From Acidobacteriota bacterium (GTDB lineage: Bacteria > Acidobacteriota > Vicinamibacteria > Vicinamibacterales > JAFNAJ01): a DNA stretch of 12,873 nt. Position numbers and translations under genes: made by a program. Below are positions 1-7,393 of this stretch, piece after piece. The notes beneath the pieces were generated by a model. That model made no database searches. It was not told the DNA's origin and was given only the letters and a program-made list of their open reading frames with translations. Every line of letters starts with the position of its first letter. Within the stretch, counting starts at the first letter, position 1. Location of the stretch: contig JAFNAJ010000027.1 in assembly GCA_017860085.1 (NCBI GenBank), positions 1 to 12,873 on the forward strand, read 5' to 3'.

Positions 1-33
1 GCCGGCGGCCCTGCCGCCAGCGTGATTCTACCC

Positions 34-38
34 GAGGA
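34..38 (+). promoter_or_regulatory. Ribosome binding site deciding the DUF192 gene start
   Basis: GAGGA lies 4 bases before ATG 43. It favours that start over the in-frame GTG at 22, which has no comparable purine run visible upstream. Confidence 0.6.
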
Positions 39-42
39 CCCG

Positions 43-513
43 ATGAGACTCTCCTGGCTGGCGATGACCGCGTTCCTGGCGCTCCTGGCGTGCGCGCCCA
101 CCGGCGCGCAATGGGCCATGTCCCGAGCCGACGTCGTGTTTGCCGACGGAACCCGCGTCAGGGTCGAGATCGCCGACACGCCCGAGTTGCGCCAGCGTGG
201 GCTCATGTTCCGCGAGCACCTCGCTGAGGGCGACGGCATGCTCTTCATTTTCGAGGAGGTCGGGTTCTACCCCTTCTGGATGAAGAACACGCTGATTCCC
301 CTCGACATGGTCTGGCTGGACGCCGATCGCCGCGTCGTGTCGATCGCCCATTCGGTGCCGCCCTGCAAGGCAGACCCGTGCCCGAACTTCAGTCCCACCG
401 CAGACGCGCTCTACGTGGTCGAGGTGGTGTCGGGGTTTGCCAAGCGGCACAAGGTGCGCGAGGGCGACGTCCTGGTCTTCAAGGGGATGCCCGCAGCCAG
501 GCCCGGCCGCTAG
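43..513 (+). CDS. DUF192 family exported protein
   Basis: A 156-residue protein of the DUF192 family (COG1430 type); its biochemical role is not established. The start chosen is ATG 43 rather than GTG 22, because GAGGA (34-38) sits 4 bases upstream and this start gives a compact signal sequence. Residues 1-24 are hydrophobic with a lipobox-like LLAC at 14-17, so it may be a lipoprotein with lipidated Cys17; ordinary Sec cleavage further on is the alternative. Family hallmarks are clear: RGLMFR (52-57), GMLFIF (65-70) and FWMKNTLIPLDM (78-89), followed by a conserved-type V-V-S-I strand. A Cys pair at 108 and 113 (CKADPC) could form a disulfide outside the cytoplasm. Length is usual for the family. 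It faces the tat operon tail to tail, so it is a separate transcript; its promoter lies at or before the window edge. Family call is firm, function unknown. Confidence 0.93.
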   Translation: MRLSWLAMTAFLALLACAPTGAQWAMSRADVVFADGTRVRVEIADTPELRQRGLMFREHLAEGDGMLFIFEEVGFYPFWMKNTLIPLDMVWLDADRRVVSIAHSVPPCKADPCPNFSPTADALYVVEVVSGFAKRHKVREGDVLVFKGMPAARPGR

Positions 514-522
514 GCGAGCGAT

Positions 523-538
523 CGCGCCCGCCGGCGCG
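523..538. terminator. GC hairpin between convergent DUF192 and tatC genes
   Basis: CGCGCC (523-528) and GGCGCG (533-538) form a perfect 6-bp stem closed by the tetraloop CGCC. It fills most of the 25-base gap between the DUF192 stop (513) and the tatC stop (539), where a bidirectional terminator would be expected. There is no T-tract on either side, so intrinsic termination is not proved; it could instead stabilise 3' ends or be chance in GC-rich DNA. Confidence 0.4.
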
Positions 539-1339
539 TCAGACGTCGGGGTCTCGACGCTTCTGGAACGCCCACGCCACCAGGATGCTGATGCCGTAGA
601 GCACGACCATCGGACCCGCCATCAGTGCCTGCGAGACGACGTCCGGCCCCGGGGTCATCACCGCAGCCACGATGAAGATCACCAGAATCGCGTACTTCGT
701 GTTCCTGACCAGGAACCGGGGTGTCACCACGCCGACCCGCGCCAGGAAGAACACGAGGGTCGGCATTTCGAAGACCACGCCCATCGCGAGCGCCATCTTC
801 ACGTAGAGCGCGAAGACCGGACCGATCCTCGGCATGAACTGCATGTAGTCGGTCGAGAACCCCGCAAAGAACTTCCACGCCCACGGAAAGACGAAGAAGT
901 GGGAGAAGAGCGCGCCGGCCAGGAAGAAGAGGGTGGAGAACAGGACAAAGGGAATGGCCAGGCGCTTCTCGTTCGAGTACAGGCCTGGCGCCACGAACAG
1001 CCAGATCTGCAGCATGATCACCGGCAGCGCGAGCAGCAGGCCGATGAGTGCGGCCACCTTCATGTAGAGCAGGAACGCTTCGGCCGGCTCGGTGTAGATC
1101 AGCCGTCCGCCCTCCGGCAGCACCTGCTGCAGGGGGCGCATCATGAACTCGAAGATGCGGCCGATGAAGGCGAACGAGACGACGAAGCCGACGACGATGG
1201 AGGCGACGCAGATGATCAGTCGGCGCCGAAGTTCGTCGAGGTGGTCGAGAAACGACATCCGACCACCGTTGGGCTCCTCATCGGGTTCGAGGGGCCACCG
1301 CTCCGGCGACTCGGCGCCGCCACCGCGCACGAGGCTCAT
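539..1339 (-). CDS. tatC: Sec-independent protein translocase TatC
   Basis: TatC is the multispanning core of the twin-arginine translocase: it recognises the twin-arginine signal peptide and recruits TatA to move folded proteins across the inner membrane. The 266-residue product carries the classic N-terminal MSFLDHLDELRRRL (28-41) and about six membrane segments (roughly 40-60, 84-110, 127-155, 177-200, 213-230, 236-256). It also has the first periplasmic-loop motif FVAPGLYSNEKR (115-126) with its conserved Glu124, FEMP (190-193) and a TPGPD motif near 229-233. ATG 1339 is chosen because it lies 6 bases after the tatA stop, as in a coupled operon. ATG 1258 (Met28) starts exactly at the conserved motif and is a real alternative, as the first 27 residues are charged and low complexity. 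It is co-transcribed with tatA from the promoter near 1772-1800. Identity is firm; only the start is uncertain. Confidence 0.96.
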   Translation of the reverse strand: MSLVRGGGAESPERWPLEPDEEPNGGRMSFLDHLDELRRRLIICVASIVVGFVVSFAFIGRIFEFMMRPLQQVLPEGGRLIYTEPAEAFLLYMKVAALIGLLLALPVIMLQIWLFVAPGLYSNEKRLAIPFVLFSTLFFLAGALFSHFFVFPWAWKFFAGFSTDYMQFMPRIGPVFALYVKMALAMGVVFEMPTLVFFLARVGVVTPRFLVRNTKYAILVIFIVAAVMTPGPDVVSQALMAGPMVVLYGISILVAWAFQKRRDPDV

Positions 1340-1345
1340 GCGGGA

Positions 1346-1633
1346 TCAGGCTCCGCTCGCCGGGCCACGCGGGTGGACGTCGTCGGCAGCGCGGGGCTCT
1401 GGGGTTCCGTCTGGAGCGGGTGCCGGGCGAGGCGGGCCGTCCTTCGCCGTGCGCTGTTCCTCCAGGCGGATCTCGTCCTCGAGGCTGTGGCGCAGCTCGT
1501 TCGACGCCCGCTTGAATTCGCCCAGGCTCTTGCCGAGCGACCGACCCAGCTCAGGCAGCTTGCGGGGACCGAAGATGATCAAGGCGATGAAGAAGATGAC
1601 GATCAGCTCCGGCATCCCGATCGAACCAAACAT
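1346..1633 (-). CDS. tatA: Twin-arginine translocase pore subunit TatA (TatA/B family)
   Basis: A 95-residue Tat pore-forming subunit. Residues 5-22 form the single short membrane helix. FGP (21-23) is the family hinge motif, followed by the amphipathic helix RKLPELGRSLGKSLGEF (24-40). The tail from about 60 is Pro/Ala/Asp-rich and probably disordered. The sequence resembles the TatA proteins of minimal TatA-TatC systems such as Bacillus TatAd more than E. coli TatB. It has Glu9 at the point where TatB carries its conserved acidic residue, so dual TatA/TatB function is possible. The start at 1633 is fixed by a strong Shine-Dalgarno and by the family N-terminus; the open frame running on to 2002 is not coding. 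It is the first gene of the tatA-tatC operon. Confidence 0.95.
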   Translation of the reverse strand: MFGSIGMPELIVIFFIALIIFGPRKLPELGRSLGKSLGEFKRASNELRHSLEDEIRLEEQRTAKDGPPRPAPAPDGTPEPRAADDVHPRGPASGA

Positions 1634-1641
1634 CGTAGAAA

Positions 1642-1647
1642 CTCCTC
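1642..1647 (-). promoter_or_regulatory. Ribosome binding site of tatA
   Basis: GAGGAG on the minus strand lies 8 bases before ATG 1633. It settles the start of tatA within a much longer open frame. Confidence 0.8.
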
Positions 1648-1709
1648 GAGGCCTCGGAATCCCGGAACACCGGCACGTGGCGGCCAGGCGGGCGCCTGAC
1701 TGGGCACAG

Positions 1710-1736
1710 CCGAGAGGCGACCACTCCCGGTCTCGG
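1710..1736 (-). other. Inverted repeat in the tatA 5' leader
   Basis: CCGAGA (1710-1715) and TCTCGG (1731-1736) are perfect complements flanking 15 bases, within the predicted 130-base tatA leader. It could fold as a hairpin in the mRNA. I recognise no riboswitch family, and a 6-bp stem may be chance. Confidence 0.3.
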
Positions 1737-1771
1737 AGGGCGTGGCGCTGAGGCTGCAAATTACTCTCCGC

Positions 1772-1800
1772 ATTATAGAAACGGGCTCTCAACCGGTCAA
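1772..1800 (-). promoter_or_regulatory. Sigma-70 type promoter of the tatA-tatC operon
   Basis: On the minus strand TTGACC (1800-1795) is followed after exactly 17 bases by TATAAT (1777-1772), a perfect -10 hexamer with a five-of-six -35 hexamer at ideal spacing. Transcription should begin near 1765, leaving a leader of about 130 bases before tatA. It is the best-matching promoter in the window and lies in a locally AT-richer stretch. Confidence 0.85.
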
Positions 1801-1818
1801 GGCGCGCCTTCATTTTGA

Positions 1819-1847
1819 TTGCGCCAAGCCGAGGCATTTGGTACGAT
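1819..1847 (+). promoter_or_regulatory. Candidate promoter of the S41 protease gene (near-leaderless)
   Basis: TTGCGC (1819-1824) and TACGAT (1842-1847) are separated by 17 bases. The -10 box ends only 9 bases before ATG 1857, so transcription would begin within a few bases of the start codon. No Shine-Dalgarno is visible before ATG 1857, which fits. It is divergent from the tatA promoter in the same 223-base control region (1634-1856). Confidence 0.55.
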
Positions 1848-1856
1848 CTTCGCCAT

Positions 1857-3485
1857 ATGTTCAGGTCCCGGACGCTTCCAGCGGCGGTGTTCGCCGTTGT
1901 GGTCTCGGCACTGGTGGGCGGATTCTTCGGGCGCAGCGCGCTCGCGACGCAGGACCGCGTGTCGGACCGGTACCGCGTGTTCACCGCGGCGTTGTCGAGC
2001 ATCGAACGCCAATACGTCGAGCCGGTCGAGACCGAGCGCGTCGTCTACAGCGCCATCAACGGCATGCTGCAGACGCTCGACCCCCACTCGAGCTTTCTCG
2101 ATCCCCGCACCTACGCGCAGCTGCGCGAGCGCCAGGAAGGCCGCTACTACGGGCTCGGCATCACGATCCAGGTGATCGACGGGGACATCACCGTTGTTGC
2201 GCTGTTCGAAGGGTCGCCAGCCTACCGGCGTGGCGTCCGGCGCGGCGACGTCATCGCCCGCATCAAGGGTGCAGACACGAAGGGATGGACGAGCGACCGG
2301 GCAGTGCGTGAGCTGCGCGGACCCAGGGGATCCACGGTCGGGATCAGCCTCCGCCGGCAGGGCTACGACCAGCTCATCGACCTCACCGTCGAACGCGACG
2401 AGATCAACATCCCGACGATCCAGGGCGCCTTCATGGTCGACGCCCAGACCGGCTACGTCCGGCTCAGGGACTTCTCCGAGACCACGGACCGCGACCTGGG
2501 GCGCGCGATTGAAGAGCTCAAGGCCAGCGGGATGCGGCAGCTGATGCTGGACCTGCGCGACAATCCCGGCGGCCCGCTCGACCAGGCGATCAAGGTCTCG
2601 AACCGCTTCCTGTCGCGGGGCGACATGATCGTCTACACGCGCGGCCGCGTGCCCAACTCCGACCAGGACTACCGCGCCACCGAGCCGCCGTCGGTGGCAG
2701 GTCTTCCAATCGTCGTGCTGGTGAACCGCAACTCGGCCAGCGCGGCCGAGATCGTGGCTGGGGCCCTGCAGGATCACGATCGCGCCTTCGTCGTGGGCGA
2801 GACGACCTTCGGCAAGGCGCTCGTGCAGTCGATCTATCGGATCAGCCAGGGGGCCGGCCTGGCGCTGACGACGGCTCGCTACTACACGCCGAGCGGTCGG
2901 CTGATCCAGCGACCCTGGGATGGCTCGTTCGACGAGTACCTCTCCTACACGATGCGCGAGCAGCAGGGGCAGCGGGCGCACGAGCCGGATCAACTCAAGT
3001 ACACCGACAGCGGGCGCAAGGTGTTTGGAGGCGGCGGCGTCGAGCCCGATGTGCACGTGGCGGGACCGGTCGAGGGGTTCAACCCGACCCGTTTTGGCCG
3101 CTTGCTCTACGCGCGCCAGTTCTTTGCGAGCTTCGCGGAGCGTTTCTCGGCGGAGGGCGACACCCGCATCAATGTGGCCGGGCACGACCGCCGATACGTC
3201 CCCCGCGGATTCGAGGTCTCCGACGCCATCGTCAGCGACTTCCGGGCCTATCTTGAAGGCCGGCGCGTCAGGATTGACGAAGAGGCGTTCGCGAAAGACC
3301 GCGAGTTCGTCCGCGCGATGATTCGGTACGAGATCGACCTCGCGCTCTTCAGTGTCGAGGATGCCCGGCGGCACCTCGTCGCGACAGACCCACAGGCACA
3401 GTTCGCGCTGGCGCAGTTTCCCGAAGCGATCAAGCTGACGGAGCTTCGTCGGAGTCGGGTGACCGCCAGCCGTGAGCCTCGCTAA
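1857..3485 (+). CDS. S41 family carboxy-terminal processing protease (CtpA-like)
   Basis: A 542-residue envelope serine protease of the CtpA/Prc type, which cleaves exported proteins near their C termini. Residues 7-29 are a hydrophobic signal/anchor with a possible cleavage site after ALA (28-30). It is followed by an N-terminal helical segment (about 33-95), a PDZ domain (about 97-180) and the tail-specific protease core (about 190-400). The Ser/Lys dyad is visible: Ser295 in NSASAAE and Lys320 in TTFGK, 25 residues apart as in E. coli Prc, with Gln324 at the third conserved position. LDLRDNPGG (231-239) is the usual core motif. Lys320 is followed by Ala where most relatives have Gly. A helical C-terminal part (about 410-530) extends past the catalytic core. 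ATG 1857 is chosen because it gives a good signal sequence and suits the promoter; TTG 1815 is the alternative. The native substrate is unknown. Confidence 0.95.
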   Translation: MFRSRTLPAAVFAVVVSALVGGFFGRSALATQDRVSDRYRVFTAALSSIERQYVEPVETERVVYSAINGMLQTLDPHSSFLDPRTYAQLRERQEGRYYGLGITIQVIDGDITVVALFEGSPAYRRGVRRGDVIARIKGADTKGWTSDRAVRELRGPRGSTVGISLRRQGYDQLIDLTVERDEINIPTIQGAFMVDAQTGYVRLRDFSETTDRDLGRAIEELKASGMRQLMLDLRDNPGGPLDQAIKVSNRFLSRGDMIVYTRGRVPNSDQDYRATEPPSVAGLPIVVLVNRNSASAAEIVAGALQDHDRAFVVGETTFGKALVQSIYRISQGAGLALTTARYYTPSGRLIQRPWDGSFDEYLSYTMREQQGQRAHEPDQLKYTDSGRKVFGGGGVEPDVHVAGPVEGFNPTRFGRLLYARQFFASFAERFSAEGDTRINVAGHDRRYVPRGFEVSDAIVSDFRAYLEGRRVRIDEEAFAKDREFVRAMIRYEIDLALFSVEDARRHLVATDPQAQFALAQFPEAIKLTELRRSRVTASREPR

Positions 3486-3605
3486 CGCTGTGTCAGGCGC
3501 GCGTGTCGCGTCCGTCGATCCAGCACGATTCACCACATGTCCCGCCGGTCGCGAGTCTGCGACCGTCGGGCGCCCCGCCTCGTATCGAGCAGGTACCAGA
3601 CGCTG
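3486..3605 (+). other. S41 protease-smc spacer with inverted repeat
   Basis: The 120-base spacer before smc holds a perfect 7-bp inverted repeat, CGGTCGC (3546-3552) and GCGACCG (3559-3565), separated by 6 bases. No T-tract follows. I see no convincing -35/-10 pair, so smc may be read through from the upstream gene or use a poor promoter here. Confidence 0.35.
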
Positions 3606-6600
3606 ATGCGCCTCGATCGCCTCGAGATTTCAGGATTCAAGAGCTTTCCAGACCGGGCCGACCTCGCCTTCGACCAGGGCGTGACGGCCATCGTTGGGCC
3701 CAACGGCTGCGGCAAGAGCAACGTCGTCGACGCGATCACGTGGGTCCTGGGCGAGCAGAGCGCCAGGAGCCTGCGCGGCGAGCGGATGGAGGACGTGATC
3801 TTCAACGGCAGCGACGCGCGGCGGCCAACGGCGGCAGCCGAGGTGCGGCTCCGGCTCTCGGGCGTTTCCACCATCGTCGTTCGACGCGCCACCGAGCGCC
3901 TGCTCGGCGCGGAACCGCTGGGGCCCACAGCAGCCGAGACCGACGATGAGGTCCCGCAGCAGTTCGAGCTGCCGGAAGCTGAGGCGCGGCAGGTGGAGCT
4001 TGGCCGGCGTCTCTATCGGTCCGGCGAGAGCGAGTACCTGATCGATGGGGAGATCTGCCGCCTGCGCGACGTGCAGGACCTGCTGATGGACGCCGGACTG
4101 GGCGTGAAGGGCTACGCGGTCATCGAGCAGGGGAAGATCGGCCAGATCCTGACGGCGAAACCGACTGATCGGCGCCAGCTGATCGAAGAGGCCGCCGGGG
4201 TCACGAAGTACAAGTCGCGCCGCCGCACCGCGGAACTGAAGCTGGAGGCGGCCCAGCAGAACCTCACGCGCCTCGACGACATCATCTTCGAGGTCGAGAA
4301 GCAGCGAATGGCGCTTCGGCGCCAGGCCAGCAAGGCGCGACGCTATCGGCGCTTGCGCGAGGAGCTCCGGCGGTTCGAGAAGGTGCTGTTCGCACGCCGA
4401 TACCGGGCGCTGGCTGAGGCGATCGACGCGGCCCGCTCGAGCCTCGAGGCCGCGAGGGCAGCCGAGGGCGCGGCCGTCGCGCGGCTGTCTGACCTCGAGC
4501 GCGAACTCGAACAGATTCGGGAACGGCTCGCCCAGGCCGACGCCCGCGCGACGGATGCGCGCGAGCAGGCCCACGCGCGTGAGCTCGACCGGAGCCGGCG
4601 CGAAGAGCAGCTTCGAGCCGATCGCGAGCAGCTGGCGAGGCTCACCGAGAGCATTGCCGCGCTCGACGACGAGCGGCAGGCGCTCGAGGGGCGCGTCGAG
4701 CCGGCGCGGCAGGAGCTGGACGCCCGTCGAGCTGCGGCTCAGCAGGCTGCCGAGGAGCGCGATGCGGCAGCGACGGCCCTGGCCGACGAGGAGTCGGCCC
4801 ACAGCAACCGTCACCACGGCCTCGAAACGGCGGATGCGGAGCTTGATGCCGCCCGCAGGCGTGTCTTTGGCGTGCAGTCCGCCAGGGCCACCCTCGACAC
4901 GGTGCTCGAGCGGGCCAGCGAGTCGCGCGAACGCCTGGTCGCGGAGTTGGCGCGCCTCGAGGCCGAGGCGTCGGACCTGGTGCGAGAGCGGGCGCAGCTG
5001 GAAGGGGTGCGCCAGGCCGCCAGCATCGCCTTGGAACACCGAGGTCGGGAGATCGCCGAGCTCCGTGCGGCGCACGCGATGAGGGTTGCCGAGGTCGCGG
5101 CCGCCCGCGGGGCCCGCGACGCGTACCTGCAGCAGGTGCGCACCCGCGAGCGCGAGCACGACGCGCGCCTGGCCCGCCTGCGTTCGCTCGAGGAGTTCGA
5201 CGCAGCCCGCGAGGGGTTCGGAGAAGCCGCCCGTGTGATTCTGGCCGACCCGACCACCGGAGTGGCGCATCACGGTTCAGTGGCCGACTATCTCGAGACC
5301 GATCGGGTCTACGAGCGCGCCGTGGAGGCGGCCCTCGGCGACCTGCTGCAGGCTGTCCTGGTGCCGAGTCTCGACGTGTCGAGGACAGCCCTCGAGTTCG
5401 TCCGCCGGCGCGGTCTCGGCCGGAGCTCGTTCATCGTGGTCGACGGTGGCAGCTCGGCACCGCAGGACGCCGAGCCGTGGCCCGACGGGCTCAGGCCCCT
5501 CTCGACCGTCATTCGTGCCACGGGCCCCCATGCGGACGTCGTCCGCGAGCTCACGGCAGGCGCGTGGGTGGCCGAGTCTGGCGAGGTGGCTGCCGCGGCG
5601 GCGCGCCACGTGAACGGCTTCGTGGTCACGCTCGGTGGTGACGTGTTTCGCGGCGGACGGATCGTCACGGGTGGGGCACGAGCCGAGGCGAGGGGAATTC
5701 TGGCCACGAAGCGCGAGATCAAGGAGCTGCGTGACCAGCTCACGACGGAGCAGGCCGAGCTCGAACGTGTGGTGGCTGAGGCCAGCCTCTACGAGTCGAG
5801 AATCTCCGCGGCTGAGGAGGCGGTGTCCGTCGTCGCTGGCGCCCTCCACGAGCAGGAGAAGGGAGCCATTGGCGACGATCTTCAGCAGTCGCGAGCGCTC
5901 GACGAACTCGACCGCGTGTCACGCAAGCTGGAGCTCATCGCGAACGAGCGGCGCAAGGCCGAGGAGGAGCGTCAGGCACTCGACGCTCGTGAGCGCGACG
6001 CCCGGGCGTCGATCGACACGCTCGAGTCCGAGCGCCAGGCAGTCGATTCGTGGCTGGTCGAGGTGCAGCGTCGAGTGTTGGAAGCCCGCGAGGCCGCGGC
6101 CGACCAGGCACGCCGGCTGGCAGAGGCCAAGGCCCGCCACGCTGCGCTCGAGGAGCGGGCAGCCGCGTTGGGAACCGACGTCGGGCGCCTCGAAACGGCG
6201 CTGGCCGACCTCGACGAGCGGATCGCTGGCCGTCGGGCCGATCTCGACCGCGCACACCAGCTGCGCGAGCGTCTCGACCATGCCGTCGGGGACGGTGTCC
6301 GGTTGCTGGAGGAGGACTCGAAGGGCGTCGAGGCCGCTCGAGAGACCGCACGGCTGGCCGAGGAAGCCGTCCTGCGTCTGCAGACGGACCTGTTCTCGCA
6401 CGAAGGCGCCGTCCGTGCGGCTCGCGTAGACGTGGAGGGCGCCCGTGCATCCGTGGCCCACCTCGACCTCGCGCGTGTGACGGCCGAGTCCGACCTGGCG
6501 CATCTCGAGGCGACGTGCGAGGAGCACCTGCAGGCCACGCTGACCGACGTGGCGGCAGAGGTCGAGGCCCTCGAGCGGGCGGGGGAGATCTCGGCCGAAG

Positions 6601-7376
6601 GCACGGTTTCGCCGGTGGCCGACGCCGAGCCCGAACCAGAAGCCGAGGGGGAGCCGGCGGGCGACGCGGTGGTGGGGGAGGGTGTCCCGGCGGAGGCCGC
6701 CGTTGAAGCGCAGGTCGCGCCGGTGTCGGCACCGCTGACCGTCGAAGAGGCAATTGCCCGGCTCAGGGAGAAGATCGATCGGCTCGGCCCGGTCAACATG
6801 ATGGCGATCGAGCAGTTCGACGAGCTCGAGACACGCCACGGGTTCCTCTCGGCCCAGCGCCAGGACCTCGTTGAGTCGATCACCACAACCGGCGAGGCGA
6901 TCAAGCGGATCGAGCGCACGACCCGCGAGCGGTTCCGCGAAGCGTTCGTGGCGATCAATCGCTACTTCGAGGAGACGTTCACGACGCTGTTCGGTGGCGG
7001 ACGTGCCGGGCTCGTCCTGCTCGACGAGGACGACATGCTCGAGAGCGGCATCGACATCATCGCGCAGCCACCCGGCAAGCGACTGCAGAACGTTCAGCTG
7101 CTCTCCGGTGGAGAGAAGGCGCTGACCGCGATGGCGCTGATGTTCGCCATCTTCAAGTACCGGCCCAGCCCCTTCTGCCTGCTGGACGAGATCGACGCGC
7201 CGCTCGACGACGCCAACATCGGGCGCTTCATCGAGATGCTCCGCGGCATGCAGGAGCAGACGCAGTTCATCCTGGTCACCCACAGTCGCAAGACCATGGA
7301 AATCGCTGATCGCTTGTACGGCGTCACCATGGAAGAGCCTGGCGTCTCGAAGCTGATCTCGGTCGAGCTCAACTGA
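3606..7376 (+). CDS. smc: Chromosome segregation/condensation ATPase Smc
   Basis: Smc forms an antiparallel coiled-coil dimer that, with ScpA/ScpB in most bacteria, loads on DNA and organises the chromosome. This 1256-residue protein has the full architecture. Walker A is GPNGCGKS (31-38), a Q-loop-like VLGEQSA lies at 47-53, and LYRSGESEYLIDG at 136-148. Long Arg/Glu/Ala-rich coiled coils run about 200-525 and 700-990. The hinge is about 530-690 with its Gly pairs near 655-680. The C-terminal head has RLGPVNMMAIEQF (about 1059-1071), signature LSGGEK (1166-1171) and Walker B/D-loop FCLLDEIDAPLDD (1190-1202). ATG 3606 matches the family start (MRLDRLEISGFKSF), although the Shine-Dalgarno is weak; ATG 3537 would add 23 atypical residues. 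Two insertions stand out: about 95-130 in the N-terminal head, and a Pro/Ala/Glu-rich stretch at about 995-1043. The M48 gene follows after 17 bases. Confidence 0.97.
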   Translation: MRLDRLEISGFKSFPDRADLAFDQGVTAIVGPNGCGKSNVVDAITWVLGEQSARSLRGERMEDVIFNGSDARRPTAAAEVRLRLSGVSTIVVRRATERLLGAEPLGPTAAETDDEVPQQFELPEAEARQVELGRRLYRSGESEYLIDGEICRLRDVQDLLMDAGLGVKGYAVIEQGKIGQILTAKPTDRRQLIEEAAGVTKYKSRRRTAELKLEAAQQNLTRLDDIIFEVEKQRMALRRQASKARRYRRLREELRRFEKVLFARRYRALAEAIDAARSSLEAARAAEGAAVARLSDLERELEQIRERLAQADARATDAREQAHARELDRSRREEQLRADREQLARLTESIAALDDERQALEGRVEPARQELDARRAAAQQAAEERDAAATALADEESAHSNRHHGLETADAELDAARRRVFGVQSARATLDTVLERASESRERLVAELARLEAEASDLVRERAQLEGVRQAASIALEHRGREIAELRAAHAMRVAEVAAARGARDAYLQQVRTREREHDARLARLRSLEEFDAAREGFGEAARVILADPTTGVAHHGSVADYLETDRVYERAVEAALGDLLQAVLVPSLDVSRTALEFVRRRGLGRSSFIVVDGGSSAPQDAEPWPDGLRPLSTVIRATGPHADVVRELTAGAWVAESGEVAAAAARHVNGFVVTLGGDVFRGGRIVTGGARAEARGILATKREIKELRDQLTTEQAELERVVAEASLYESRISAAEEAVSVVAGALHEQEKGAIGDDLQQSRALDELDRVSRKLELIANERRKAEEERQALDARERDARASIDTLESERQAVDSWLVEVQRRVLEAREAAADQARRLAEAKARHAALEERAAALGTDVGRLETALADLDERIAGRRADLDRAHQLRERLDHAVGDGVRLLEEDSKGVEAARETARLAEEAVLRLQTDLFSHEGAVRAARVDVEGARASVAHLDLARVTAESDLAHLEATCEEHLQATLTDVAAEVEALERAGEISAEGTVSPVADAEPEPEAEGEPAGDAVVGEGVPAEAAVEAQVAPVSAPLTVEEAIARLREKIDRLGPVNMMAIEQFDELETRHGFLSAQRQDLVESITTTGEAIKRIERTTRERFREAFVAINRYFEETFTTLFGGGRAGLVLLDEDDMLESGIDIIAQPPGKRLQNVQLLSGGEKALTAMALMFAIFKYRPSPFCLLDEIDAPLDDANIGRFIEMLRGMQEQTQFILVTHSRKTMEIADRLYGVTMEEPGVSKLISVELN

Positions 7377-7393
7377 GCGCTGCCTCGCCGGGC

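Noticed and set aside
437..1699. Plus-strand open frame of 420 codons over tatC and tatA
   Set aside because: Its product is a His/Arg/Glu/Asp-rich string without domains. The minus strand encodes TatC and TatA with full family motifs and a good promoter.
1634..2002. N-terminal extension of tatA in the same open frame
   Set aside because: The strong Shine-Dalgarno and the family start at 1633 fix tatA. The extension would cross the tatA promoter and overlap the divergent protease gene.
1797..3536. Minus-strand open frame of 579 codons opposite the S41 protease
   Set aside because: Shadow of the protease gene: low complexity, no recognisable domain, and the other strand has all protease motifs.
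3537..3605. Upstream ATG start for Smc at 3537
   Set aside because: The added 23 residues are Arg-rich and precede a family-standard N-terminus at ATG 3606; the stretch also contains the inverted repeat.
3630..5273. Minus-strand open frame of 547 codons opposite smc
   Set aside because: Antisense to the conserved Smc head and coiled coil; composition is Leu/Arg/Gly-biased without motifs.
6585..6735. Frameshift or assembly error as the cause of the Smc low-complexity stretch
   Set aside because: The reading frame is continuous and conserved Smc sequence resumes in the same frame on both sides, so an in-frame insertion is the simpler reading.
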